A stretch of DNA of 64,000 bases from CAYNWT01 sp964450955 (GTDB lineage Bacteria; Planctomycetota; Planctomycetia; Planctomycetales; Planctomycetaceae). The notes under the pieces were generated by a model. That model saw only the letters and a list, made by a program, of their open reading frames with translations. It ran no database searches and was not told the DNA's origin. Every line of letters begins with the position of its first letter. Positions within the stretch are counted from its first letter, which is position 1. Made by a program: the position numbers and the translations under genes. Positions 18,979 to 28,720 of this stretch are shown here, piece after piece. Location of the stretch: positions 1 to 64,000 of the forward strand of contig CAYVFI010000024.1 in NCBI GenBank assembly GCA_964450955.1, given 5' to 3'.

Positions 18979-21540
18979 ATGCTGCATTCCATCAAAACCG
19001 TTGCTTCAGGATTGTCAGCGGTCACGATGTGCTTCCTGATGACTGCCGGTTCAGACTTACTGGCCTCGGACACAATCGTTGAAGCAATTCACGCTGCCGA
19101 CGAAGCGATCATGGTTCCGGATAATCACGAAGCCGCGCTGGCTATGGCCAAGGTGGTCCGGGAACTTGGTATCGAACACGATGACCCAGCGACAGAAGCC
19201 CGCGGTTTAATTCGTATGGGTTTTGTAAGTTTGCACTTTGGCGACTGGAGTGATGTCGTCGGGCAATGGCGCTCTCGGGCGGAGAAACTGATTGCTGATC
19301 TGCCGCCTGCTCATGTGGCCAGAGCGGAAGTGATGATGTTTGAGGGCTATCTGGACGCCATGTACTTCCATCGAACTAAAGAAGGGATCGCTCGGTTACA
19401 AAAATCGATCAACATTGCCCGGGCACTGCCGGATGACAACTTACTAGCCAAGGCATTTTATCTGTTGGGCCGAGTGCTACCGTACGACGCGCAGGATCGG
19501 TTGGCTTTTGAATGTCTTCAGCGCAGTTCAAAATTTGCGCGGGAAGCGGGGCTGTCGCGGTGGGAGTTGGTGGCACTGAAGCGAGCAGCCGCGTTTAGAA
19601 CACGTCTTGACGCTGATGCTCCACGAACTCAGCGATTGGCAGAATTAAGCCAGCAACTCAGCATCGAACCCGCTTTTGAAGATCTTCCTACCGCACAGCG
19701 CGTCCGAGTGGCCAGGGAAATGGTTGTGAAGATCCAGGCTGGCTACGATCAGCCGCACCTGCCGTGTTCGCTGCAGGATGTCCTTGATGGTTTGGAAGCA
19801 AGTAAGTACCTGACGACGTACTACATGGAACGCGAACAGTGGGCCGAATGGGAAGCCAATCTCACCATTGCAGAACGCTGTGCTATGAACCTGCAGAGTG
19901 AATCGGATGTGCAATCCGTTTATGTCGAACGCGGGGCAGGGCTGGCTCGACAGGGTAGGATTGATGAAGCGATTACAGCCGCCCGTCGGTTCCTGGATCA
20001 CAAAGAGAAAATCCAACACTATGGGGAACTGAGTCGAGTTTACGCCTATCTGGCAAGGCAAGCCGGCAAAGGGGGCGATGCAGACACGGCGTATGAATGG
20101 TTTAACAAAGCCGATGCATACAAGGTGAAGCAGGACGCCGCACTGCTGGTGTCTCTGACGGCGTCAGCCGACGAATATTTTGCGAACGAACTTGAGTCTC
20201 GTAAGTTGCTAAGCGAATTGCACGGCCGGGAAGAAACACTGGCGAGATCGCAGGCCCGGAATACTCAGTTGCTGGTGGGCGCCGCGTTGTGCCTGGTTTG
20301 CATCTGGTTCTGGCAAAGAGCCCGTCAGCATCGCATCGCCCAGGGGCGTTTGCAGGAACAGGTTGATCAACAGACAGAGTCGTTGCAGGCTGCGAAAGAT
20401 GCGGCTGAAACTGCGAACAAAGCGAAGACTGATTTCCTGGCGCGAGTGAACCACGAACTTCGTAACCCATTAACTGCACTGGTTGGCAGTTGTGAAATTC
20501 TTGGTGATCATCTCGGAGACGATCCGGTTGTGACAAAGTGTGGTGACACGATTACGGCGTGTTCGCAAAGTCTCGTGGATGTGATTGACGACATTCTGGA
20601 CTTCACACAAATCGAATCGGGTGAACTGTCATTGCGTGAAAGCGTCTTCTCTGTCTCAGATCTGTTGGGGACTGTTCGGTCGATTATTCAAACGAAACTT
20701 GCAGATGGTGTGGAACTCCAGCTGCTGATGGACACCGATATTCCGGACCAGATCCGCGCGGACGAGGCCAAGCTGCGTCAAATTCTAATTAACCTGGCAA
20801 TTAACTCGGTCCGGCACACCGACCAGGGTCATGTTCGGATTGAATGTCGAATGGTCCGCCCTCAGACACCCGGTGCCAAACCAGGTTTGGTTCTGGCAGT
20901 CGCCGATACCGGTTCCGGGATGAGTGAAGCGGATCAGGAATCGGTGTTTAGTCAGTACAAAACACACTCAGAACGTTCAAACACCGGACTTGGACTGTAT
21001 ATTTCTCGCGCGTTTGTTGAGTGCATGGGTGGGGAAATTTCGTGTTCGTCGCAGTTGGGTAAGGGCACGACATTCTCGCTGGCGATTCCGTTCGAATCAG
21101 TCCAGGGGAAGCAACGATTGAGCGACTCGCCTGTGAAGCCAGTGCTTCCGAGTGCTGATGGGAAGTTGTCGTTTCTTGTCGTCGATGACGAAGCGCTAAA
21201 CCGTGAGACAATCGGAATGCTGTTAGGGCAACTGGGCCACGATGCGACGGCAGTCGAGAGTTGGGCAGCAGTCGCAGAGGTTCTCACGTCACAGCACGTT
21301 GATGTGGTTCTCATGGACTTGCAGATGCCGGAAATGTCCGGGTACCAGATGCTGGATCGCGTCAAAGAACTTTCGCTTCCAAACTCACCGCCTATCATCG
21401 CGCTGACTGGCGATGCAACCAGCTGGACCAGAGAGAAAGCTGTTGTCGCTGGTTTCTCCGGATTTATGGCGAAGCCGTTTCGTGTTGCAAACCTGATACA
21501 ACTGTTGGAATCTTTGCCTGGTACTCGCCGAGCGGCGTAG
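18979..21540 (+). CDS. Hybrid histidine kinase with periplasmic TPR-like sensor (853 aa)
   Basis: A signal-like N-terminus leads to a ~390-residue helical region with TPR-like features (residues 30-420), a membrane segment at about 427-447 and a coiled coil. The kinase core follows: H-box FLARVNHELRNPL (phospho-acceptor His 492), N-box ILINLAINS, G1 VADTGSGMS and G2 TGLGLYIS. A receiver domain ends the protein with acidic VVDDE, phospho-acceptor Asp 780 in LMDLQMPEMSG, conserved Thr (ALTGDA) and Lys (AKPF). It should sense an extracytoplasmic signal and pass phosphate to its own receiver; there is no Hpt or output domain here. The SGNH-hydrolase gene follows 66 bp downstream. Confidence 0.9.
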   Translation: MLHSIKTVASGLSAVTMCFLMTAGSDLLASDTIVEAIHAADEAIMVPDNHEAALAMAKVVRELGIEHDDPATEARGLIRMGFVSLHFGDWSDVVGQWRSRAEKLIADLPPAHVARAEVMMFEGYLDAMYFHRTKEGIARLQKSINIARALPDDNLLAKAFYLLGRVLPYDAQDRLAFECLQRSSKFAREAGLSRWELVALKRAAAFRTRLDADAPRTQRLAELSQQLSIEPAFEDLPTAQRVRVAREMVVKIQAGYDQPHLPCSLQDVLDGLEASKYLTTYYMEREQWAEWEANLTIAERCAMNLQSESDVQSVYVERGAGLARQGRIDEAITAARRFLDHKEKIQHYGELSRVYAYLARQAGKGGDADTAYEWFNKADAYKVKQDAALLVSLTASADEYFANELESRKLLSELHGREETLARSQARNTQLLVGAALCLVCIWFWQRARQHRIAQGRLQEQVDQQTESLQAAKDAAETANKAKTDFLARVNHELRNPLTALVGSCEILGDHLGDDPVVTKCGDTITACSQSLVDVIDDILDFTQIESGELSLRESVFSVSDLLGTVRSIIQTKLADGVELQLLMDTDIPDQIRADEAKLRQILINLAINSVRHTDQGHVRIECRMVRPQTPGAKPGLVLAVADTGSGMSEADQESVFSQYKTHSERSNTGLGLYISRAFVECMGGEISCSSQLGKGTTFSLAIPFESVQGKQRLSDSPVKPVLPSADGKLSFLVVDDEALNRETIGMLLGQLGHDATAVESWAAVAEVLTSQHVDVVLMDLQMPEMSGYQMLDRVKELSLPNSPPIIALTGDATSWTREKAVVAGFSGFMAKPFRVANLIQLLESLPGTRRAA

Positions 21541-21606
21541 GTGGCATTCGTCTGTTGCTTTCCGGCGATTGCAGCTGCCCGCATTGAACAACGGAAGAAC
21601 AGCATC

Positions 21607-22386
21607 ATGAAGCGTAGAGAGTTTCTCGCGGTCACTGCGGTGTCGTCGTGTGCAGTCGGTTCAACTGCGACGGCTCAGGCTAAGCAGTCGCGCGGCGATG
21701 TGTCGGGAGTTAATGGCTACGACTATCGACTTCCGGCTTTCAAGACCGGCAGCCGATTGTTGTTTCAGGGCGATTCGATTACTGACATGAAGTGGGGGCG
21801 GAACCAAAAAGACCGTAACCACTATCTGGGTCACAGCTACGTGTATCTCATCACCTCCCGTCTGGGTGTCGATATGCCGGAGGCGAAGCTGGATGTTTAC
21901 AATCGGGGAATCAGCGGTCACAAGGTCGGTGACTTAAAAAAGCGATGGCAGAAGGACGCCATCGACATGCGGCCTGATTTGCTGAGCGTCCTGATTGGTG
22001 TGAACGATCGCGGCCAACTGGCAAACGATCCCACTGGATTCACCGCATGGGAAGCGGACTACCGAAGTCTGATGGACCAAAGTCGGGCGGCGAACCGGGA
22101 TCTGCGCATTGTTTTGCTGAACCCGTTTGTGGTTCGGTCCGGACGATTCAAGAACGACGCGGCGTGGAAATCGACTCGGGCGATCATCGACAAGCAGTGT
22201 GAAATCGTCGAACGCATTGCCGTGGACTATGACGCAGTGCACATCAAGACGGACCAGATTTTCGATGCGGCTGCCCGGGCTGTCAGCCCGGAGCAGTGGA
22301 TCTGGGATGGCGTGCATCCGCTACCACAGGGGCATGAGTTGATCGCCAGAAACTGGTTGCAAGCCGTGAGCGCGCGGTGGAGTTAG
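21607..22386 (+). CDS. Exported SGNH/GDSL-family hydrolase
   Basis: ATG 21607 begins MKRREFLAVTAVSSCAVG, a Tat-like signal. The SGNH blocks are visible: block I FQGDSITD (Ser nucleophile), block II with Gly in NRGISGHKV, block III GVNDRG (Gly, Asn) and block V DGVHPLPQGH with the Asp-x-x-His pair. These enzymes are esterases/lipases or carbohydrate deacetylases; in planctomycetes such proteins are often linked to polysaccharide deacetylation. The longer frame from 21541 precedes the signal and was rejected. It shares direction with the hybrid kinase upstream and could be cotranscribed. Confidence 0.9.
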   Translation: MKRREFLAVTAVSSCAVGSTATAQAKQSRGDVSGVNGYDYRLPAFKTGSRLLFQGDSITDMKWGRNQKDRNHYLGHSYVYLITSRLGVDMPEAKLDVYNRGISGHKVGDLKKRWQKDAIDMRPDLLSVLIGVNDRGQLANDPTGFTAWEADYRSLMDQSRAANRDLRIVLLNPFVVRSGRFKNDAAWKSTRAIIDKQCEIVERIAVDYDAVHIKTDQIFDAAARAVSPEQWIWDGVHPLPQGHELIARNWLQAVSARWS

Positions 22387-22543
22387 GATCTGGGGTTCGC
22401 CTGGTCGCGGTTCGTTGTCGAGCTCGTTTTAACTCTTTGGGTAAGCCAACCGGCTAATGAAGATCGTGAGTTCCGTCTTAGATTGACGCAGCGGATTGTG
22501 CTGGCCGCGGGAAGCCTTACTGCCGAACCGCTGGCCGCGACGC

Positions 22544-23413
22544 TTAGTGGGTCATCGCGTAGGTGATGATATTGATGCCCAGCGGGTATGAGACTTTCTC
22601 TGAGTACCGCACGAAGAATTCTTTTTCTTCGCCTTCGCGTTCCCAGCCGTCGCCAATGTCATTGTTTTGGCACATGAGCGCCATGATGCGATCGTTGTCG
22701 TCCAGGTAGACCCAGAAGTGGGGGTCTGTGTCCGGTGGGTCTGGTTCGTTGAAGTACCAGTACTCGTAGGTGTAACCCCGACGCCACGCACGGATGGATG
22801 GGACCTGCGGCTTCACTTTCAGGTCGTACACGATGTGAAAGATGGGATGGTCCCACGAAATTTCGACTGGTTCCCGATCCGGAAACACCAGCTTCATTTG
22901 GTCCTTAATCGCGTTCCAGGAATCTGGTCCCCAGAAGTCGTCTGCCATCACAAAGCCGCCGTTCAGCAGGTACTTTCGCAGGCCGGCCGCTTCGCTGTCG
23001 CTCATGGACATACTGTTGCAGTTGGACATGTAAACGAACGGATGGTTAAACAGTTCGTCGTCATCCATGCGCATGACTTCGCCGTTGGGATCGACTTGCA
23101 GCGAAGTTAGTTCCTGCAGCCGAGCAGAGAAGTTCCAGTCGCAGTCCGGAAAGTCGTTTCTCCAACCTCCACCACCACGTCCGCGACCTCCGTAGGAGTC
23201 GTACTGAATCCGAGCGAACGTGAAGACGTCGCGTTCGAACATCTTGTCAATCTGCCACTGAGGATAATCAGCGCGATTGGCTTGTCGATTGCGGCCCCAC
23301 TGCTGGGCGATGGCGAGTGAGCCAACGACGGAGGCGACGACGATGATTTGACGGATCCGGAACAATGGAATTGACCGATAAGGTGTTAGGGAAGGAAGTT
23401 TAACACCGGCCAT
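22544..23413 (-). CDS. DUF4159-domain protein, membrane-anchored
   Basis: A hydrophobic segment near residues 20-40 anchors or exports the protein. The domain starts at DVFTFARIQYDS and includes LFNHPFVYMSN, the Gly/Phe-rich GGFVMADDFWG motif and the HPIFH segment, the usual DUF4159 pattern, whose fold resembles a glutamine-amidotransferase-like domain. In planctomycetes DUF4159 genes often accompany MoxR/DUF58 clusters, but none is present here. A Gly/Arg-rich patch (residues ~76-83) interrupts the start of the domain. The ATG 23413 is preferred; a GTG at 23437 adds eight residues. Function unknown. Confidence 0.85.
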   Translation of the reverse strand: MAGVKLPSLTPYRSIPLFRIRQIIVVASVVGSLAIAQQWGRNRQANRADYPQWQIDKMFERDVFTFARIQYDSYGGRGRGGGGWRNDFPDCDWNFSARLQELTSLQVDPNGEVMRMDDDELFNHPFVYMSNCNSMSMSDSEAAGLRKYLLNGGFVMADDFWGPDSWNAIKDQMKLVFPDREPVEISWDHPIFHIVYDLKVKPQVPSIRAWRRGYTYEYWYFNEPDPPDTDPHFWVYLDDNDRIMALMCQNNDIGDGWEREGEEKEFFVRYSEKVSYPLGINIITYAMTH

Positions 23414-23563
23414 GCCGATGAGTTTCTCTCTAATCACCTGATGTTGCGTCGGTCTTCGCGATCCGATTCGAACCAGTCCGGTCGCAAGCGAGCAACCGAA
23501 CCGAAGGCCTGACAGAACGCTTAGGATACTGGAAACCGGCCGCCTTGCTGCAGCAATAGTCCT

Positions 23564-24229
23564 CTACTTATTAAGAATCGTCAGAATCTGATCCTCGTCG
23601 GTCAGCCCCAACTTCCGGTGAACGACGGTTCCGTTTCGGAATGCAATCAGCGTCGGCAGGCTGCCGACTTCGTACTGTTCAGCGATTTTTGTGTGCTTAT
23701 CTACATCGACCTTAATGATCTGGGCACCCATTGATTTCGCCTTCGCTTCTAATTCGTGCAGGATTTTGCCCTGCCGACGGCAAGGTCCGCACCAGTCTGC
23801 GTAGAAGTCGACCAGCACGATTCCGGACGCATTGTTCAAAGCGGTTTGAAGATCTTCGGTGGCTTCCAGTGTTCTTACAGTGGGTGCGTTCATGTTGGCT
23901 TTGGCGGCTGTCGTTGATGCCGTGAGGGCCACGTCGTTTTGGGTCTCTAGCGGAGCAAACGGGCTGGCGGCATCTGAGACCGGCCGGCCGACTGCGTGGA
24001 CAACGCCTTCGGACATATCCTTTATCATGCCGGCCGCCGGTTTTGCCGCCGCTGCCATAGCGTGCTTTGTCGACGGTGTGGTGGCTGCGTAGGTTGCCGG
24101 CGGTTCGACCGTGCTCGGGCTATTTCGAGCGAACCGAGAATTGTGCCCGCATCCGGTTATCGAAGCGATCGTCAGCAAAGCGACCAGGTGTGATGCGCGA
24201 AGTTGCGAGGTGATTCTTTGAATGTGCAT
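23564..24229 (-). CDS. Thioredoxin-domain lipoprotein
   Basis: From ATG 24229 the product has a lipoprotein signal with lipobox ITGC, a ~100-residue Ala/Thr/Pro-rich linker, and a C-terminal thioredoxin fold of about 100 residues with the active site WCGPC and the cis-Pro loop GSLPTL. It is therefore probably a periplasmic or membrane-tethered dithiol/disulfide exchange protein. The longer frame to 24274 lies before the signal. It is followed upstream by another exported protein on the same strand (24448-25089). The linker is unusually long for this type. Confidence 0.9.
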   Translation of the reverse strand: MHIQRITSQLRASHLVALLTIASITGCGHNSRFARNSPSTVEPPATYAATTPSTKHAMAAAAKPAAGMIKDMSEGVVHAVGRPVSDAASPFAPLETQNDVALTASTTAAKANMNAPTVRTLEATEDLQTALNNASGIVLVDFYADWCGPCRRQGKILHELEAKAKSMGAQIIKVDVDKHTKIAEQYEVGSLPTLIAFRNGTVVHRKLGLTDEDQILTILNK

Positions 24230-24447
24230 GATACAACGTCCTTGTTCTTCACGCGGTGGGCCAAACGGCCGCACATATTGACATTATCATGTGATTGACG
24301 CGCCGCGGCGAAGTGTCTTACGCGGTTGTCGAAGGATTTACCGAATGTCGCGGTAAGGCGTGACTCAGCGGCACCAAGATCTGCAAGAATTGCCGTAACG
24401 GCTGCGATGCATCGGCAGCGTGCCCGATACACCGATGGTGGTTCTCA

Positions 24448-25089
24448 CTAGCGTCCGGCAACTGCGGATGCCGTTGAACTGACCAATTTTCCCACTCGGC
24501 CACCAAGCAATTTGGCTCGAGTACCCGTGTACTTCACGTCGCGTTTGGTGTCTTTGACAGCACTATGGCCAAAAGCGGCTGACGCATTGAACACTTTTGC
24601 AGAACGATTCTTGACGGCTCCGGCGACGCGACGAGTTTTGCTGACAACCGCCTGGTTCGCCTTGCTGGCTGCAGCCTTGATTCTTGCTGCCGATACCGAG
24701 TGGCCAGCACGCAGACGTCGCGCTTGGTGTTGCAGTTCGGCAACGGATTTCTTTAGAGCTGCGGTGTTGTGGGCAGTCGTTTCTCTGGACCGCTTTGCCA
24801 GGTCAGCGATACCGCGTTCGATATACCTGGCGGCTGCGCTTTTGTCGCCTTGTTCGCAATTAATGCACGCCAGTTGGAAGTAGGTGGCTGGCAATTCTGA
24901 CCGAGACAGCGTGGGTGTATGGCTGATGCTGCGATGAGCCACACCATGGTCAGCCGCGCTACGGTGCGTCGTGCTATAGGTGACAACCCTGGAGACTCGT
25001 TTGTCGTATTCGCCCGCCTGTGTATGGGTCGTCATGACGAAAGCGGCGAAAACGAAAGCTGAAGTCGTGATAGTGTTAGCAAGTCGCAT
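24448..25089 (-). CDS. Exported Ala/Lys/Arg-rich protein of unknown function (213 aa)
   Basis: ATG 25089 is preceded by an AAGGA-like ribosome-binding site and starts a clear signal peptide ending near THTQA-GEY. Residues ~65-115 contain a short TPR-like pair of helices with a Cys-x2-Cys (ACINCEQ). The remainder is a basic, helical stretch rich in Ala, Lys, Arg and Ser that resembles a histone-H1 or nucleic-acid-binding tail, here on an exported protein. No family recognised. Same direction as the thioredoxin lipoprotein 218 bp downstream. Confidence 0.7.
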   Translation of the reverse strand: MRLANTITTSAFVFAAFVMTTHTQAGEYDKRVSRVVTYSTTHRSAADHGVAHRSISHTPTLSRSELPATYFQLACINCEQGDKSAAARYIERGIADLAKRSRETTAHNTAALKKSVAELQHQARRLRAGHSVSAARIKAAASKANQAVVSKTRRVAGAVKNRSAKVFNASAAFGHSAVKDTKRDVKYTGTRAKLLGGRVGKLVSSTASAVAGR

Positions 25090-25601
25090 GGTTCTGTTCC
25101 TTGAACGGGTGTTTGTGATGGGCGTTTCCATCCGCCTGCCAAACAAGACGAGCTACTGGCAACGGTCCTTACTTGTTTCTGGCAACAATATTGGTCTGTG
25201 ATTAGCGGCAATTTTTGCGGGACAGCCGTAACCGCCGTTTACCTCGCGCTAAAGTGATGGTGGGAGAGAACGCTGAGGCAGTGTTCTTGATGGTTCTGAT
25301 GTGACCACCAGCTTTGAAGCTGCTTGTTTGCTGATAGATGCCAGCGTGGTGGGCGGGTATTTGGTCCCGAGTTCCAGACGTTCGTTTGAGAGCCACGTTT
25401 CGTTTGCTCTCGCCAACCACACACCGATCAGTCATGCGGGGCCGAGGGGGGGCTGATTCGGGTACATTTCAGTCGGGCTGTGCATCAGGTCCAACGGTTC
25501 GTGTCTTCGACGATGCATCTGGTGCCTGCAGTGGGTATAAACGTCGTCCGGTCAGAACAGATTGCTCTGACGTTTGATCTTCTTCTGTGATTGCGAACCA
25601 G
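25090..25601. other. 512-bp intergenic region, no gene seen
   Basis: Divergent gap between an exported-protein gene and rlmN. Frames on both strands are short, without good starts or coding character. I see no tRNA, terminator or clear promoter motif. Confidence 0.5.
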
Positions 25602-26684
25602 ATGTCTGCCGACGCTCCACCTCTCCCTTCAATCTGCGGTCTCTCTTCAGAGCAACTTGCGGACTGGTGCACTCAGCGCGGCGAAGGCGCTTATCGAGCG
25701 GCTCAGATTCGACGTTGGTTGTTTGGGAAACGTGTGGCATCGTTTGAGGAGATGCACGACGTCTCGAAGTCTTTGCGGGAAGGGTTGGAAGCGGACTTCG
25801 TTTTGTTTGAGAGCAAAGTGGTGGCTCATCAGGTTGCGAAGGATCGGACGGAAAAGATTCTGCTGGAACTCCGCGATGGCGAACGCGTTGAATGTGTTCT
25901 CATGCGAGAAACAAAACGCACCACCGTCTGCATCAGTACGCAAGTCGGTTGCGCGATGGGGTGTGTTTTTTGCGCGAGCGGTTTGCTGGGGCTGACTCGG
26001 AATCTGACTCAGAGCGAGATTCTGGAGCAGGTTCTGCAGATGGATCGGCTGCTTGGTCCGGACGAACGCATCTCCAACGTGGTTGTGATGGGGATTGGTG
26101 AACCGCTTCAGAACCTGAAAGAACTGCTGCCGGCTTTGGACACGCTTAACGACAAAGGTGGGCTGGGCATCGGTGCTCGCAAGATCACGATCTCGACCGT
26201 CGGGCTGCCCACGAAGATTCGAGAACTTGCCAAGCACGGTCGGCAATACAAACTGGCGGTGTCACTGCACGCTCCCAACGACAGGTTGCGAACCGAATTG
26301 GTTCCACCCAATAAGAACATCGGCATCGCTGAGATTCTGGATGCCACCGAAAAGTATCTGCTGCACAAAGGCCGCCGTGTCACTTACGAATACGTGATGC
26401 TGGAAGGCCGCAACGATCATAAAGAACACGCTCGTGAATTGGCCGAATTGCTGCGTGGCCGAGTCGCGCATGTGAACCTGATTCCGATGAACCCGGTCGA
26501 AGAACTTTCGTTTAAGGAACCGTCATCCGTGTCGGCGTACGCGTTCGCCAAGATACTTGAAGACGCTGGTGTGCCGGCGACTATTCGGAAGCGGAAGGGT
26601 GAAGACATTGACGCCGCGTGCGGTCAGTTGCGACTGAAACGCGAGGATGGGCTGGTTCAAATTGCTTCGGCGGAAAACCCTTAA
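25602..26684 (+). CDS. rlmN: 23S rRNA (adenine2503-C2)-methyltransferase RlmN
   Basis: Radical-SAM enzyme that methylates A2503 of 23S rRNA, and in many bacteria A37 of certain tRNAs. The [4Fe-4S] motif C-x3-C-x2-C is CAMGCVFC at residues 117-124. Other landmarks are CISTQVGCA, the SAM-binding VVMGIGEPLQN, KITISTVGLP, and AVSLHAPND. The mono-methyl-carrying Cys is in AACGQL near the C-terminus. N-terminal Cys-less helical domain as expected. ATG 25602 gives 360 aa, close to family length; the GTG at 25587 is less likely. Downstream, 155 bp away, is a small basic protein gene in the same direction. Confidence 0.95.
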   Translation: MSADAPPLPSICGLSSEQLADWCTQRGEGAYRAAQIRRWLFGKRVASFEEMHDVSKSLREGLEADFVLFESKVVAHQVAKDRTEKILLELRDGERVECVLMRETKRTTVCISTQVGCAMGCVFCASGLLGLTRNLTQSEILEQVLQMDRLLGPDERISNVVVMGIGEPLQNLKELLPALDTLNDKGGLGIGARKITISTVGLPTKIRELAKHGRQYKLAVSLHAPNDRLRTELVPPNKNIGIAEILDATEKYLLHKGRRVTYEYVMLEGRNDHKEHARELAELLRGRVAHVNLIPMNPVEELSFKEPSSVSAYAFAKILEDAGVPATIRKRKGEDIDAACGQLRLKREDGLVQIASAENP

Positions 26685-26839
26685 CGGGGCCGATCTCACG
26701 GACGACTCCACGTAGATCCTTAAGAGATGCGATATCGGACGAAGAACTGCAGAATTTCGCCGCAGACAAACAAACTTGCTGGAACCGGGTGGGCGCGGCT
26801 GGCACACTGAGGTCTTCAATTCCGTTTTCGAGACAGACC

Positions 26840-27133
26840 ATGAACGAACTCATCCCAACAAACTCTGAAGAACCTGCCGCTCCGACTCAGGTCGAACTCT
26901 ACGACGACCTGCGGCGCATTGGCGAATTGGAAGATCAAAAGCGAACTATCCAGTCTGAAATCGATGCCAAGACTGACGGTCTGCGTGCGGCGTTGAAGCA
27001 TGTCGATCCGGAAAGCCTGCTGCACCAAATGCTGACAGCTGCGTTGGCTCCCACTGCGCCAGCTAAGCCAGCTCGCGCGACAAAGAAAAAGACGACCCGC
27101 AAGAAGGCCGCGAAAAAGCGAACCAGTAAGTAA
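26840..27133 (+). CDS. Small protein with coiled coil and histone-H1-like basic tail (97 aa)
   Basis: Residues ~18-65 are acidic and helical with heptad-like Leu/Ile spacing (likely coiled coil). Residues ~75-97 are a Lys/Arg/Ala/Thr-rich tail of the kind seen in bacterial H1-like and HU-extension proteins. This suggests a DNA- or RNA-binding dimer, but no family is recognised. The start ATG 26840 is chosen because the upstream part of the frame lacks coding character and overlaps rlmN. A short run of GTAA/GTAG repeats follows the stop. Confidence 0.75.
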   Translation: MNELIPTNSEEPAAPTQVELYDDLRRIGELEDQKRTIQSEIDAKTDGLRAALKHVDPESLLHQMLTAALAPTAPAKPARATKKKTTRKKAAKKRTSK

Positions 27134-27300
27134 GTAGGTAAGTAGGCGTCGTTGATTGTCTGAGACCAGGTCCCTCCTACCGGAGGGGCTGGAAGCATTG
27201 TTTGCAGGGACTTTCGGCAAGGTAATTAGGCCGGAAGCGGGTTCCAAAGAAAAACGCAAAGTGTGCATGGCGCACGAAGAATGGGACGCGTAAACGCGTT

Positions 27301-28227
27301 CTAGTACTTCGGCTCGGTTCTTGTGTGCAGTCCTTTCTTTGCGACCAGCAGGGTGACAAGAGCGTCGATGCCGTGAGCCAAGGCCAGGATGATGACGCCA
27401 AAGATAATGTCACCTCTGGCGAACGCCCCGGCGGCGATGACCCAGGAAAACAGGTAACCAAGAATCTCAACAACGGCCAGCAGGTTGTGCTTCATGATGA
27501 AGTCACCCCACGCCGGGAAGATGAGGCTTCGCGTGGCGATCTCACTGGCTTTCCAAAACGTTGCGTGACACTTGCGGCATTCGTACGTTCCTTTTGGAAT
27601 GACGGTGAAGCAGTGGCCGCAGGCATCTTCACGGGACTGCGAAGATTCCGGCGCGAAACCTTTGGCTCGATAACCTTCTACAGCTTCTTCGAAAATCGCC
27701 GGCATGGATTTGCGATCGCCCTTGGGGAAGCCGCTGAAGGTGATGTTCTTCTTGTCCTTTAGTTTCAGTTTGACGACGCCTGTGAAGCGGGCTTTGAAGG
27801 TGCTGATTTCGTTGTAGTACAGCATCCAGCACGGTTCAGATGTCTTGCCTTTGGCGTTGCTGTGCATCATCACAATTCTGGCGTTGGTCAGCACAAAGAC
27901 CGTTTGGTTAATCATATTGCTCCACAGCGCACCAATCGTCATCGCTTCGATAATCGAATGCTGAATCCCTTTGGCGATGTACCAGACTTCTTCGCCTTCG
28001 AGCAGAAAGTCACGCAAGCGTGGTTCGACTTCGCGAATCAGTTTCGCCCGTCTTTTCACCTGGCCCTTGGCTCCGAAGCCCTCGACCTTCGGAAACATCT
28101 TCTCAAGCCGGTACGGCAGGGAAAAATCCAGCGGAAGCTTTAGCTTGTTCAGTAGGTCGACAACGGGGCCACCGTGGATTGGTGCCTCAACGGTTTTGTC
28201 TGCAAGTTCGTAGGGATTCTCGGACAT
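27301..28227 (-). CDS. Zinc-ribbon membrane protein with PH-like domain (308 aa)
   Basis: Starts MSENPYELAD, with the Asn-Pro-Tyr element seen in planctomycete membrane proteins. Residues ~75-190 resemble a bacterial PH domain (VFVLTNARIVMM followed by strands around KLKLKDKKNITFSGFPKG). A zinc ribbon follows (CGHC ... CRKC, about residues 203-221), then a segment interrupted by two membrane helices (about 247-270 and 272-292). Cytoplasmic domain with a C-terminal membrane anchor is the likely topology. Function unknown. It is divergent from groES. Confidence 0.75.
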   Translation of the reverse strand: MSENPYELADKTVEAPIHGGPVVDLLNKLKLPLDFSLPYRLEKMFPKVEGFGAKGQVKRRAKLIREVEPRLRDFLLEGEEVWYIAKGIQHSIIEAMTIGALWSNMINQTVFVLTNARIVMMHSNAKGKTSEPCWMLYYNEISTFKARFTGVVKLKLKDKKNITFSGFPKGDRKSMPAIFEEAVEGYRAKGFAPESSQSREDACGHCFTVIPKGTYECRKCHATFWKASEIATRSLIFPAWGDFIMKHNLLAVVEILGYLFSWVIAAGAFARGDIIFGVIILALAHGIDALVTLLVAKKGLHTRTEPKY

Positions 28228-28720
28228 CGGTGTGGCTCGCGTTGCTTGTCTGTTGGTGTGTTCGTGGGAGTGTAGTTGCTTAAGGTTGTGAGGCTTTGAT
28301 CAAAAGTCCAGTGACATGATGGCATGCGTTCGGCTGGAGTGATGGGTTTAGTAGCCCACAGGCCAGCAGGCCACTGGGGTGAACCCGGCGTGGGAGTTCG
28401 GGGCGATGGGGACGGCTGAGGCTGCCAGAACCGACGGTCGGTGGTGGTCTTCGGCCGATCTGTTAGTTTCTGCCATAGTGGCACCAGAATCGGCAGCCTG
28501 GTGGTTCTCCCGTCGAGAAGTGGCAGGCCAGCGGAATCTGACAGATTTAGTGCAAGGCATTGTTGGCAAACGGCTTACGGCAAAAATGGGATTCTCGCTC
28601 GTTAGGCACGCGAGTCGCTACCAACGGCCACCTACGTAGAACTTGCGCCCAAGCGGGCTGATAAGAAACAACCTGCGGGCAGACTGCTCGCGATGAAACG
28701 GCATTCAGGGGAAAACGGAA
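28228..28720. other. 493-bp region upstream of groES
   Basis: No coding frame is convincing. It contains the divergent promoters for the zinc-ribbon gene and the groES-groEL unit. I looked for a CIRCE element (TTAGCACTC, nine bases, GAGTGCTAA) and found none, so HrcA control is not visible. No clear -35/-10 pair was assigned. Confidence 0.5.

Noticed and set aside
28228..28720. CIRCE/HrcA operator upstream of groES
   Set aside because: No TTAGCACTC-N9-GAGTGCTAA-like dyad exists in the 493-bp gap; only short unrelated palindromes are present.
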